Below are positions 1-10,967 of a stretch of 64,000 nt of DNA, one piece after another (position 1 is the first letter of the stretch; the number at the start of each line of letters is the position of its first letter). Under the pieces are notes generated by a model. The model searched no databases. It saw only the letters and a list, made by a program, of their open reading frames with translations, and was not told where the DNA came from. A program made the translations under genes and the position numbers. Where the stretch lies: assembly GCA_033961575.1 (NCBI GenBank), contig CM066732.1, positions 79,674,187 to 79,738,186 of the forward strand, given 5' to 3'. This DNA comes from Aselliscus stoliczkanus (taxonomy: Eukaryota > Chordata > Mammalia > Chiroptera > Hipposideridae).

Positions 1-285
1 ATTTTCTAAGACATCACATTCTCTCCCTCATTATTGGCCAGTCCTTTAAACACCTTTCTTCCACTAGTCACATATTAAATACTGGGAGCCTCTGGAACTC
101 TCTCTTCTTCTTGTCTGTGCCCAAGTTAGTCCCTTCACACTTCATTGTCATTTCATTGTCTTTCCTGCCATTATAAACTTTGTGAGGTCAGGATTATATC
201 ACCATTCTATTTCCAGTGCTAATACCATGCATAACATAAAGTTTGTGCTTAGTAGTTATTAGGTGAGTGAATGAATAGTTGATTG
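1..285 (+). repeat. L2 LINE 3' end fragment
   Basis: The stretch reads like a decayed L2 3' end: a pyrimidine-rich segment, then a version of the 'aactttgtgaggtcaggatta' block (consensus: gagctccttgagggcagggac), then 'agtgctaataccatgcataa' and a terminal 'gtgagtgaatgaatag'. L2 is an ancient mammalian non-LTR retrotransposon; this copy is 5'-truncated by the window edge and has no coding capacity. Assigned from memory of the consensus. Confidence 0.55.
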
Positions 286-369
286 AGTCTGAGAGCCCTT
301 TATAAACAGGTTATATTTGGGTTAAGGCTTAAAAAAAGAGTAGGAGTAGAAAGAAAAAAGTAGAGGTGT

Positions 370-860
370 TTTTTTTTTTGTTGTTGTTGTTTGTTTGTTT
401 TTATTTAACGTGATAGGTGACTGGGCGGCATTTGTGGATTTTGAGCAGATGAGTGAAATATTGAGATTTGAATGTTAGATCAACCCAGTGGCAGCATGGG
501 GGGATCGCCTGGAGGAGGGGATTCAGGGCAACTGATCCCAGAACACTCTTAGCAAGTAAGTGATGGCTACAGAGATGAAGGAAAAGGGAATGAATAGTTA
601 GAGGCAGAATTAGGAGGTCAAACCAACAAGCCTTAAGGAGGGGTTGGTTATAGGGGGTGAAGGAGAGAGAGGAATCTTGGATGCCTTGCATTCCTTCACC
701 AGCATAAGAAGCATGAAAGAAGAAACTTGGGAGAAAAGGTTAGTTTTGGATCAAATGAATTTTTGGTTCTTAGATGTTCCATTATGGGTACAGAAGTTTG
801 ACTACATTTTACATTCTAGGAGTTCAGGAACCATGTCAGTTTAATCACATAGTTCATCCT
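370..860. other. non-coding stretch, possible old unnamed repeat
   Basis: After a T/TTG-rich run (370-403) comes purine-rich DNA with phrases such as 'ggttatagggggtgaaggag' and 'gagagaggaatcttggatgc'. These resemble an old mammalian medium-reiterated repeat that also seems present at 62910-63560. Short ORFs on both strands (644-844 plus, 401-691 minus) have no recognisable domain and look like chance. Confidence 0.3.
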
Positions 861-1056
861 AATGTTGGTGCCTGATAAACTCTTTTGAGGGTGTTGATGG
901 AATACCACATTGCCAATACTGCATTGCTGTTCCATCTAGGGAACACCTTTATACAAAGCCCATGTTTGTTTACTTGCCCTTGTGGGGCTTTATGACTAGG
1001 TTGCCCTTTATTTGAACATTATCTATTTTTGCAGATGCTGTTTCAAAATTGATTAG

Positions 1057-1153
1057 TTTTCTGACCCGCCTACTGAAATCATCCAACCTATTGAAGAAGC
1101 AGAATGGGATGTGGATTATAGGGTTTCAGATAACACCAAGTCTTTAGTGAAAG
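1057..1153 (+). other. candidate internal exon (97 nt), unproven
   Basis: An open frame runs from just after an in-frame TAG (1054-1056) to a good-looking donor, AAAG|GTATGT, at 1153/1154. The predicted peptide is acidic and not low-complexity; its middle reads PIEEAEWDVDYRVSDN, and it lies outside any repeat I recognise. The weak point is the acceptor. The best polypyrimidine-AG (ctatttttgcag, ending at 1034) would put the TAG in frame, while the AG at 1055-1056 has a poor pyrimidine tract. I do not recognise the peptide. It could be a real exon, a decayed exon or chance. Confidence 0.2.
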
Positions 1154-2449
1154 GTATGTTATTTTATTGCTTTGTTCTGCTTTTGGAAAAGTGTAGCTGT
1201 GTTTTCTTTTCTCTAACTGTATAGGTCACAGCAATTTTTTTTTCCCCTGGGAATTACAAGCTATACGGAAGATTTCCAGAGTAGAATCACAGTCTCACAC
1301 AAATGCTAAGTACAACTAATCAAGGGCAGGAAGGTACACAGAGGGTAATTAATAGGTTATATTTGGGTCAGTACTGAGGTCATTTATGAGATACAACAAG
1401 AAAAACAGATCCTTTTCCTTTCTGTAGGGAAAAAAATAAAATATATCCATTTTGTGCACTGTAGTATATGTATTACAATAGGTTAAAGCATTTTTGATAA
1501 TCTCATATGTATATATATCTGTGTACATAAGATGATTTTAAAGAGCAAACTGAAACATTGCACTGTATTCATAATAAGAATATTAAAATTCATAAAAAGA
1601 AATTGCATAAATTTGTTCAATACAGTATAACTAGTGCCAGGGCTGTTAAAGGTGGATTCTCACTCTTAGTTTAATATGCTTTCTGCTCACTAAAGTGTCA
1701 TGCATTTGGTAGTCATAAAGTTTTCACTTTACAACTAACTAATGAATTCATGATAATAGAACATGTTTATAGCGGATCTTAGTTCTCATGGCCTGTGTGG
1801 GCTTTTGGGGGCCTTCCTGACTACTATGAACACCAAATGAAATAGTGTTAATTCAAAATGTGAATGTAGGATAGAATTTAGAATCACTGAAGACAGTGAA
1901 GGTCATCAAATTGGTGAATTACAGGAATGGATTAAAAACAAAGAATATTAAAATCTCTTCTTCACATACTCAAAGAAGTTGATCTCATCTATAACTATTT
2001 TTTCAATCACCATTGTCATGGAAACAGATTTCTCCCCACTTTCTCTCTCTCTAGGTTAGATCTTCTCTCTTGAACTCCAGATCCACAAATCCAATTGCTT
2101 TCCATATCAATTTCTGTCTAAATCCATACCATATCGATATCTTTATATTTCAATGTATTTGCACTGTTCACATCTTTGCCTCCTACTCAACTTCCTTATT
2201 CTTGGTAAAAGCCAAGCCAACTTCCTTATTTCTGGGCCCATGATCTGTGTCCCTTTGCTCTCTGCCTCTTCAGGGTTCTCAGGCCATTATTTGTAATAAT
2301 TCTCCTCATCCTCTACTTCTCTAATGCCTTATTCCCCTTAACATATAGACATGTCCACGTTTCCCTGATAAACAAATGAAAATCATTTCTCAGATGCACA
2401 AAGGCCAAAACAGAACTTTACATTTCTCCTCACCATCTGCAGTTAACTG
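1154..2449. other. unique AT-rich DNA, no gene seen
   Basis: No long ORF, RNA gene or clear repeat. Short T-rich and CT-rich patches near 1990-2060 precede the L2 fragment. Confidence 0.5.
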
Positions 2450-2587
2450 TCTTTTGTCCTTCAAAACACAATTCAAGTTGTACTCCCCATCCCCAATCAT
2501 ACTCTGTGTAAGCACGTCATCTTGAATATTTATCTATCAAATACCACAAATCATAGTTAACTGTGAGTTTGCCTGTCTTCTGTATTA
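2450..2587 (+). repeat. L2 fragment, left part (split by SINE)
   Basis: The segment ends in 'ttctgtattagactgtgagc', which matches the L2 3' block that normally continues into 'tccttgagggcagggac'. That continuation is found beyond the SINE, at 3066-3150 ('gagcttcttgaatgtaggaa'). The L2 was therefore present before the SINE inserted. Confidence 0.5.
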
Positions 2588-3076
2588 GACTGTGAGCTGC
2601 TTTTTTTTTTTTTTTTTTTTTTTTTTGAAGATTGTATTGGGGAATTGGGGGAGGAGAACAGCGTTGGGGAATCGGGGGAGGGGAACAGACAAGTTGTTGT
2701 TCTTTTGTTCTTCAGTCACTAGCATGTTGGTGTTATCATTGTGCTCTTCCCTGGTGAGGCAGATTGGTCACTGGCCACTGCACAGCCACTCACAGCGGCT
2801 CTTAGCAGCTCACTCCAGCTGCTGGCCTCTCATGCCAGCTGCCCGCCACTCACGGTAGCTTTATGGCAGCCCACTGCAGCCTCACTGCTGCCTACACTGT
2901 CGCCGGTGATTCATGGCAGCCCAACTTCAGGTCAAGCTGTTGTTTACCATCTTAGCTGTAGAGGGCACAGCGTTACTGGCCCTCATGTGGGATCTGAACT
3001 GGGCCCTGCTCCTCAGAGCTGGTGTCCCAAGCCAGCTCTTAATCAATGCACCACTCGGTCGGCCTGACTGTGAGCT
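2588..3076 (-). mobile_element. long tRNA-derived SINE with target-site duplication
   Basis: This is a full-length minus-strand copy. Reading the minus strand, it starts with a GGCC-type tRNA-like head (3065 downward), has a B-box-like GTTCAGATCCCACATGAGGG, passes through a GC-rich body rich in AGC/GGC/GTGAG words and ends in a CCCCAAT-type tail with a long A run (T run at 2601-2626). The target-site duplication GACTGTGAGCT is perfect at 2588-2598 and 3066-3076. The ORFs at 2592-3134 lie inside this element and are not genes. It belongs to the same family as the copies at 11.98, 26.4 and 42.3 kb. Confidence 0.9.
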
Positions 3077-3150
3077 TCTTGAATGTAGGAACTGGTATTA
3101 TACCATTATTACCAACAGTCAATTAATTAAGTAGCTAGTATAAATGTCAA
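3077..3150 (+). repeat. L2 fragment, right part
   Basis: Continuation of the L2 3' end interrupted by the SINE at 2588-3076, starting with the 'tcttgaatgtaggaactgg' block. Confidence 0.5.
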
Positions 3151-3715
3151 AACATAATCTCAGATCTGGACACTTCCTATTTTTCTGAACTTTCTATTTT
3201 TTGGTTCTCATATTGTAAGAAATGAAATGTAATCAATCAAGTTTCTTTCACCCCACCCTCCCACCCCAGAGGGCTGTGTGTAGATTCCAGGCAGATTATA
3301 AAGTACTGATGCTGGTGGGGGTGGGGTATGGGATATGTCTGGCCCAAGATGGATGCCCAGGCTGCATCTTTGAGACACCCCATTCCTTTCTGATTTCCAT
3401 TTCCATTCAAATGGCTACACCCTCTTGATCCAGACCATAAACTGCTCTGACCTATCTTTCCCTCGACTACTTCTATCTCCTTTCAGGAAACATTTGTCTG
3501 TAATTTTTTTTGATCCCTCTCCTGAGATTAGGACAGGAGTTGAACAGAGAGTAGGACCTCTTCTCAGGAAATACCAGTGTTTTAGCTTTTTCTCCCTCCA
3601 CCCCCAAGAAATCAGGTTTTAGATCAAACTGATTTTGACCTTTGCTTCTAAATCTGTTGGCATCAACATTATGTTCTGAGTCTTTCAGGGATTAGGGATT
3701 TAAAACCCCAGAAAC
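3151..3715. other. unique DNA, no gene seen
   Basis: Mixed-composition sequence with a short C-rich patch (3249-3270). ORFs at 3222-3428 and 3425-3622 have no family features. Confidence 0.45.
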
Positions 3716-4000
3716 TAGTATATCAATTCTGATGTTTTCTGCTGCAAAACAATAGAATATTTAACTAAAAAGTAGCTTCCACAATAAAAATATTTAATGA
3801 TCTCATATAAGAAGAGGTTCAGGGATAGGGGACAATTCTTGGGCTGGTTCATAGCACAGCAATGTCAATGATGATTCAGGCTATTTCCTTCTCTCTGCTC
3901 CCCCTACCCTCTGTATATTGGGCTTGGTTCTCAAAGTTGTTTCCACATGGTCTCAAGATGGTCTCTCTCTCTTATCATTAGGGAGGAACATATGTCATAT
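3716..4000. repeat. old interspersed repeat, family not named
   Basis: The order 'gctgcaaaacaatagaatat', 'gaggttcagggatagggg', 'ttctctctgctcccc', 'ccacatggtctcaagatggt' resembles a common ancient mammalian repeat whose conserved phrases describe 'aaaagtccagggg' and 'gtggcaagatggc'. The stretch at 8430-8900 looks like another member. I recognise the pattern but cannot assign a family name with certainty. Confidence 0.4.
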
Positions 4001-4274
4001 TACATTTTTAGAATAAAAAAAGATATTTCAAGATCAAGTCACCTGTAGTATGGTAGTGTGTAAAATGTTTCCCACTCTAGCAAGCAGAAAAATTAAATGA
4101 TCAAGGAAACTTCAATATAACAAATGACATGGGCATAAACAACATTTCTGTGTTTGTCCTAAGTTTGGAAGTCATATATGAAGTATGTGATTTAGTTGCC
4201 TTATGTATAACATCTCCACAAAGTACATAAAATAATCAACTGCTATATATGCTGTATTTATATATTGGTAATAC

Positions 4275-4378
4275 ATAGTAGTCAACAAAATCACCAAAGA
4301 AAAATAAAAAGAAGGGTAAGAACTTGTTCAATAGTAGTTAACAAAATCACCAAAGTAAAATAAAAAAGGAGGGTAATG
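4275..4378. repeat. imperfect tandem duplication, ~56-bp period
   Basis: The block 'atagtagtcaacaaaatcac' followed by caaag, an A/T-rich run and gggtaa occurs at 4275-4319 and again at 4331-4375 with a few substitutions. Both units end in a GAAGGGTAA/GAGGGTAA word. Confidence 0.85.
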
Positions 4379-5415
4379 CATAATGCAAAGCCTATTGCAT
4401 TAGAAACTCATGATTCCATGTGAGGTTCGAATGTCATGCTTTAGCTTAAATTATAGTACACTGGTTTTCTGATAAAACCTTTTCCTGCACCTTCATTAGC
4501 TTACTTTGCTTATGATAAACTTGTCTCTATTTTTGCTTACTTACAAAGCATTTCATTTTCATCTTTTAAGTCTCTTAGACTCATCATTACCTCTCTAATG
4601 ATCAAACTATAGTTTGCCAAGCCAGGTCCTGTAGCAGCCAAGAATCGAAGTGTCTGGTCTCTTTACATAATCACATTGAATCCCTGGATAGTTATATATT
4701 TTACTCCAGAAGGAGAAAACTGTTTATATCTGGCTCTCATCCTTCCTTAGTTTGCATTATAACCAGGAAATTATGCATTCTTGAGTTGAACCAGCTCACA
4801 AAATAACAAATGAGTAATGATACTTGGCTCTTGTTTTCCTTTTTCAATTTTAAAGGACATAACGTGTGCTATCTCAGAGAATGTCAGTCTGCTGATTCAA
4901 ATTTGACCATGTGGTTGAATCCAGTTGCCCTTTATAACTCTACTTTCTATATATTTCAGATTTCTTTCACATTCCAAATAGCATAAATGACTATATTGTC
5001 AAGGCCAAAATTGGGATTCCTGCTTGGATTCCTGTTGAAAACTATTCCAGTCTCAGAATGAGCTTTTTTGTAGGCCATCACCTTTGTCTTTCCATATTCC
5101 AGAACTTTAAAATCTGGGACATGTGGGATCCCTATACATTACCTGCCAAGGAGATTGTTTAGCTGAAAATTAACACAAATGCATGTATTTTTGTAAAATT
5201 TCAAAAATGAGCTCCTAATATTATCCTTTGTCAATCATCTATTTATTATTTATTAGATTTCTATAGTACCTTTTCTCCAAAGAGCTGGATGTATCTTAAA
5301 CACATGTTACAATGCACTTGAAATAGGTGTTACCAAATTCGGCATTATATGTGTGAAATACTGCTAATATTATGAATTTCAACTATAAATTATTGAAAGG
5401 AAATTTCAGCATCAT
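4379..5415. other. unique AT-rich DNA, no gene seen
   Basis: No ORF of note, no RNA gene and no repeat I can name. Confidence 0.5.
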
Positions 5416-5419
5416 TTGT

Positions 5420-5432
5420 TTGTGTGTATGTA

Positions 5433-5471
<39 letters not shown>
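5420..5471. repeat. (TG)n / (TATG)n microsatellite
   Basis: Three TATG units followed by about 17 TG dinucleotides. Confidence 0.97.
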
Positions 5472-5473
<2 letters not shown>

Positions 5474-6099
5474 TCTTTTTTCCTTAAGGCCTCTTAGCTC
5501 TGTCAGAACTTCTCTCTAAAAGAACTGCAGGGTGATCTTTGAAACATTGAATGTTACCTATAAATACAGGCACTTAACTGGTATTTGAAATGTTATGCAG
5601 TTTTCTTTTTTGCAAAGGATCTGATGTTTCCTTTGATTTCTAGGAATACAACAGCCATTTCTGTCTAAATGTCAAGTGACAGGCCCAAAAGGCCTTGGAT
5701 GTTTATTAGTTTGGACTTATAAGAGTTCCCAACTCTTTTGCAGTTAATATGCTGTTTCTTTTCTTTATGCCATCAATCTTGAAACAAGGCTGAGCATAAA
5801 GGAGTTGTCATCAATGAGCTCTTGTCCCCTCGATAGCAGAGGAAGGAGAGCATGAGGGTGATGGAGGCAATTACTATCCCTCTCTTCTCGGAAGAGGAAA
5901 ATAAACACATTATAATCTTTAAATTAGAGGTAATTCAAAAAAGTCAGAGGCAGGCAATGCCTTCTAATTTAGAGACATTTTCTCTTTCTTTGCCCCTCCC
6001 TCCCCAAACTACAACAATAATAAAAGAAACCCCACAATCAAAGAACCAACTCCGACCTCCCCATCCTAGAAATCCCAAATTGTGGGCTTCAGTTGCATT
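5472..6099. other. unique DNA, no gene seen
   Basis: Contains a short open frame (5852-6103) with no recognisable domain; low-complexity pyrimidine and A-rich patches near 5980-6040. Confidence 0.45.
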
Positions 6100-6560
6100 C
6101 TGACCTGTTCTTTTCTTTCCTCTCTTTTTTACTCAGATGGATTGCTTTCAGTTGGGGCAGTCTTCATTCCACATGAGCTTTGAAATCATATCCCTGGATC
6201 TGTATAGAACGGCAGTAGTTCAAAGTATTAGTAGCAGCCTTCCATAGTAATGCTGCCATTAGATCATTATGACTATTCTAAGGTTCTGCCTGTGAGCATG
6301 GCATGAATTTTATATTTGGAAATAAAATCCTCCCGGGATACCACAAAGCTGCACGCCGGCCTTGCCCCTTCTCGCAGGCCGTTAGGATTGGCTGCCCTGC
6401 CTCGGTCTTGTGTTACGCAGGAATAAGTCCTGCCGTGTTTGTTTCACATAAGAACCCCTTCAATTTGTTTATAATGATCTGAATGATATTATTAGGTGAA
6501 CAAAGCCACTCAATGGTGACATTTATTAACCAGTCATATCATCTGTGTTTAAATCTCGTA
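6100..6560. other. repeat-free stretch with CpG cluster; possible regulatory DNA
   Basis: The stretch is free of recognisable repeats and has balanced composition. It contains about eight CpG sites within roughly 100 bp (6332-6430), including CCCGGG and CACGCCGGCC, in otherwise CpG-poor DNA. No promoter elements or exon boundaries can be asserted. Confidence 0.25.
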
Positions 6561-7150
6561 TTACATTTCAGGGAAATTGTGTGAACCTAACTCCAGCATA
6601 ACTTTTCTTTGGGGACCATTGCTTTGAATTGAGTTTGAAATAAAATAGAAGAACATAGAAAGCAGGTTTTATTTCCAGGAGAGCATTTCACTTAAGAGGT
6701 TTAGACTGAGCCAGATTATGTATAGAGGCCCACAGAAAGGTAGATGTTGGCACTCCTCTACCTAGCACTGGCTATACATTTGTCTGCATGAGTCAGGGAG
6801 TGTGGTTCATTTTTAAAGAGGGATAAGGGGACTGGAATGAACAGTGCCATGGAAGACAAACAGAGGTGCAAGGGAATGTGGAAGAAAACCATGTCTATAA
6901 AAATGAAGTCTTTGTGTGTGGGCTGGGAGAGTGATGAATTTGCTATGATATCTTCATGGGGATGAGTGTGCATGTGTGGGATAATGTCCATTGTTTGGAA
7001 AGAAGGCATGCAGATATTGGTGACTGCGGCTAAATGTATGGGTGAATCAGAACGTGGAGAAATTAGAACATGATTGAAGGACCATGCCCATTTATATGAC
7101 AGCAAGGAAGGCTTGCATGCATGTATGATTTTGAATAACGATGAATAGTG
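6561..7150. other. unique DNA, no gene seen
   Basis: A minus-strand open frame (6758-7105) spans the middle but shows no domain or codon pattern; likely chance. Confidence 0.4.
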
Positions 7151-8315
7151 TATCTAAAATTATTTTTATTGCAGAAAATCTCAAATATTACCCAAGAATA
7201 GAAAGAATAGTATAACATGCCCTCATATACCCATCACTCAGCTTCAACAATGAACTCATAGTCAGTCTTGTTTCATCTTTACTTTCCCTCTCACCCATTA
7301 CTACTGTATTAAAGGCACCATATCTTTGTATCCATAACTACTTCTGTATGAATCTACAAATGACAAGGAGTCATTTAAAAATCATGGTACTGTTGGTATC
7401 AATGTCATGCCTATAAAAATGAGTAATTTCTTACCATCAAAAAAAAAAACCAGTCAGTATCCAAATTTCTGTGATTATCTTATATTTTTTATATTTGGTT
7501 TGTTCAAATCAGAATGTCAAAAGGTGTGCCTATTACATTTGGTTGTTATATCTCTTAAGAATCTTTTAATCTGTAAGTTATCCCTCTATGTTTTTCTTGC
7601 AATTTGTTTATAAAAATTGGGTCATTTTCTCTATAGAACTTCTCACATTTTGGATTTTGTTGATTGCATCTCTTTTTATTTTCCATGAAATAGTAGTTAG
7701 ATTAAGAGGCTTGATCTGATTCAGGTTTGATTATCTGGAAAGAATACTTTATAGGTGTACTTCCACTGAGAGGCACATAATGTCTAGTTGTTTCTAATTT
7801 TGGGGATGTTAGCAGCCATTGATATTTCTTACTTAGATTCATTATTTCATAAAGGGGTCTGCAACATGGCATTTTCTTCATTTCTTTGCTGGAATATGTC
7901 TATAGAGAAAAACTTCACCTTAACAACTGTTATTTCCCCCCAAGGCACAGTTCATATAAGAAAGGTGAATCAGATGCTTGCTTCTCTTTATTTAGGTGGT
8001 CTCCTAATATTCTCTAAGATCAATGAGGTTTGGTTCCTCTATTGCCATTATGAATGTATGGATTTTAACATATTTGATTAAGTTTAACCCACAACACATT
8101 ATTATTATTGGTACTCAACTTGTCCCATCTTTGGCTAGAGGGAGGCTTTTCAAATTGGCTCCTTGGCTGTTTGATATAGTAGCTTTTGAGAACTTCCTCG
8201 CCTTTTGGCATAGCTAGATGTTCCAGGCTCCGCTTGTATATTTGCCATACGAGACCTGGAATTAATCAATGCTTTAGGAAACTATGGCTCCTTTTAGTGG
8301 GAAATGGAAATTAAG
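7151..8315. repeat. old L1-class LINE 3' region
   Basis: The succession of 'catatacccatcactcagct', 'catttggttgttatatctct', 'aggcacataatgtctagttg' and 'tagatgttccaggctccgct' matches, in order, a long ancient mammalian repeat that I associate with L1M-class 3' regions. The ORFs at 7407-8217 are inside it and are not genes. Strand and subfamily cannot be fixed from memory. Confidence 0.6.
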
Positions 8316-8429
8316 GTATTCATCACTTTTGGTTTGTGGTTTGTGGAATGGTTTGCATTAGAGTTTGACAATATTTCTGAAGTACATCATGTTTGTTCAA
8401 CTCCCACCTGTTTAATGGCGATGTTTACA

Positions 8430-8900
8430 ATTGTATCAGTATGCTTTGTGTTGCAAGAAACAGAAAATCTGACCCAAACTTACATGAAAAATAAGAGAAT
8501 TTTCTTTTCTTCTTCTTGTTTGTTTGTTTGTTTTTGTAGCTGAAATGTCCAAAGATAAAATTGGGTTCAAATAAGGCTTCTAGTTACCTTTTGTCTCTGC
8601 TATACTATCTTTTTAACGTTTGCACCATCTTAAAACTTGCACTCCTAATGGTGCTGAGATGATTCCCATCAGCTCCAGGACTGCATGTTTTCACATTTGC
8701 ACCTAGCAAAAGCATCACTGTCTCTTCCTGCACAGGGATAATCCTATATTTATTCTGAGTGGAAATATTTAATTAGATCATGTGATCAAGGCAGATCCCC
8801 AAACTTGTTTGTAGGATGGAAAGTGCTGATTGATTTAACCTATATTACATATTCCACTTCTGGAGCTGGAGATAAAAACAACTTCTCTAGAACCATTTGA
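8430..8900. repeat. old interspersed repeat, family not named
   Basis: Begins 'gtgttgcaagaaacagaaaa' and ends 'ccacttctggagctggagat', a typical beginning and end of a common ancient mammalian repeat. Likely the same family as 3716-4000. A (GTTT)n patch lies at 8518-8533. Confidence 0.4.
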
Positions 8901-10239
8901 ATCTTCAAACAGAAATTGGGACTGTGGGAAAGGAAGGTCACAAATGGATGCTGGGAAGAAACCAATAAATATCTACTATTACGATATAGTATTTTTTTCT
9001 TTCATCTATCCATCTATCAACTCAGCTATTCATACTACCCTAGGTACAATTTTAAGCTTTAGGGAGGCAAAGTGGAGTAAAATATAATCTCTGGTCTCAA
9101 GGAATTTGTAGACCAATAGAGGTGGCATATTATCCCTGCAATTACCAGGAAAAAATGCTATGCAGGGTACAGTGGAGTTGAGGGGTGAAGAAATCATTTC
9201 TACTTGGGCAGGGGTCTTTCCAATGTAAAGATTTCATGATTCTGTGATTACTTTATGATAGATTCGTTATCTTCCTTGGAACCTACATTGGAAGGCTCAA
9301 ACATTGAAAGATTATGAAAATAACATTCCTTCTCCAGATTCATCAAAAAAATTTTTTCACAGTTATAGCATAAAGGTATCAACAGTATAAGCACTAATCT
9401 CTGGAATTCTTTTCCCATATGGCCAGAAGGGATAGAATATTAATGCTCTTCCGGAGATGAAAGAAACTTGTGTTGTTAGTACAAAGTTGTCTTTTTTTGG
9501 GCTGGTTCAGATATCACTGGAATGTTACGTATTTGTAATTTAAAAGAAAACAAGATGCCAAATCCAGATTGTTCCTTTGAGCTGACCATTTACTTAGGTG
9601 CAATGCTCTGGATTACAATATCAAACTTCTCTACCACATGAATCACAACTGGTAAGTATATCCTCTTAAATCACAACTAGGCAAGTCTCATCTTAAAGAG
9701 TAAAAGGTATCCTTGTAGAAAAGTCCCACAGCAAAAATCTTTGGGTATGAAGGAACAGTGATGAGAAGATCGTCAGTTGAAAACTAAATTAAAAATAGCC
9801 TGATAAAACTTAGTATTGATGGTATGGGAAGGATACCATTGATTAATTTTAAAACAAATATACCTCCAATTTCTTTAAATATCATTATGAATGGCTCTAA
9901 GATGGTTATCTTTTCTTTTGTCAGCTGGAGTGTAAGTCTAATAAATTACAATCACTACTTACTCTGTAAAATAACATTATCTTTTAAAACCATGGGTGTC
10001 ACCTAATTATTTTTTTAATCACTAAAACGAACGATGTACTCCTTTCTTATCATTAAAATGGTTGGAACTTGTTATTTAACCAGACCATGCCTTAGTCTCC
10101 CATTCCCATTCACTTTTATGATTTATTAACATGTTGGAGACCTACCACATTACATTGTAAAAGGCTTTTTTGGTCAAGTTTGCCCTTGCAAAAGCCCTGG
10201 GGGGAAAAAAACAAACAAACCAAGCCAACAATCTCAGAC
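8901..10239. other. mostly unique DNA, no gene seen
   Basis: Part of it (9025-9200, 'tggtctcaaggaatttgtag') resembles the 'ctcaaggagcttacagtctag' segment of old repeats; the rest is unique AT-rich sequence. Confidence 0.4.
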
Positions 10240-10800
10240 CCAAACCCAACCATCTGTGCTGTGTGATGGGGCATTCCTGATGCAGAGCATTAGCACTGGC
10301 TGCGAGTTACCAGAGTACCATTGTTTATGCTGTGCCACAGTGCAGAGCAGACAATACCACACAATCAAAGCCTTCACACTCAAACAGACATCACACTCTG
10401 TAATTATATTTGTCTGACAGATTATTATAATTGTACATGGCAGGTAGTGTAAAGCAGCTCCTTTTTACAGCCTAAATAATGTGGCATATTCTGCATACTC
10501 TAAATCAACCTTGTAGAAGGGAAATTATGAAAGCTAAATGCACGTTGAGTGTTTTTATTTACTCTTTCAGTTAGCATCTTCTGTGGTGCTAGACAGCAAA
10601 AGAGCATTACCTTAGTTTGCCTGGTAGCATTTCATTTAACACTTTGTTGTGCAAAGTTCCTTTCTGGATGACAACATCTTTTATATTGGCATACTTATGG
10701 CAACTCCAGAAATGATTATTTGTAATGTTTTCCCCCATACCCACACTGACCAAATACCAAACTGTGCTAAGTCAGCATGAGGTTAAAAGGCATTCCTTAA
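10240..10800. other. repeat-free stretch, possible conserved non-coding DNA
   Basis: Balanced composition and no recognised repeat. It holds clustered homeodomain-type TAATTA cores ('ctgtaattatatttgtctga', then TTATTATAATTG) around 10398-10435. There is no ORF. Conservation cannot be judged from one genome. Confidence 0.2.
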
Positions 10801-10802
10801 AA

Positions 10803-10967
10803 AAAAAATTATAGGGGCCGACCGAGTGGCTCAGTTGGTTAGGAGCTCGCTCAAGAGTGCGAGCTGAACTCTAAGCCACGGCGATTCGATGCCCAGCCTG
10901 AGCTGAGTTGCTGTTGAGCTGCCAACAGGTGGCAGGATGGCTCAGCTAAGAAAAAAAAAAAATTATA
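10803..10967 (+). mobile_element. tRNA-derived SINE of a second subtype
   Basis: The body is at 10814-10950, starting GGGGCCGACCGAGTGGCTCA. It contains an A-box-like TGGCTCAGTTGG and a B-box-like GATTCGATGCC, then 'gctgttgagctgccaacag' and a second 'atggctcagcta'. It ends in an A run and is flanked by A-rich repeats ending in AATTATA (10809-10813 region and 10961-10967). The post-head body differs from both the long and short copies elsewhere in the window. It resembles, from memory, bat SINEs with two tRNA-like segments. Confidence 0.8.

Noticed and set aside
2592..3134. Three overlapping plus-strand ORFs
   Set aside because: They lie inside the antisense SINE at 2588-3076.
5420..5471. CRISPR-like or regulated repeat array
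   Set aside because: It is a simple TG microsatellite with no spacer structure; no CRISPR array exists in the window.
10814..10950. Possible functional tRNA gene (A and B box words present)
   Set aside because: No cloverleaf can be folded across the whole unit, it has an A-tail and flanking duplication, and relatives occur throughout the window, so it is a SINE.
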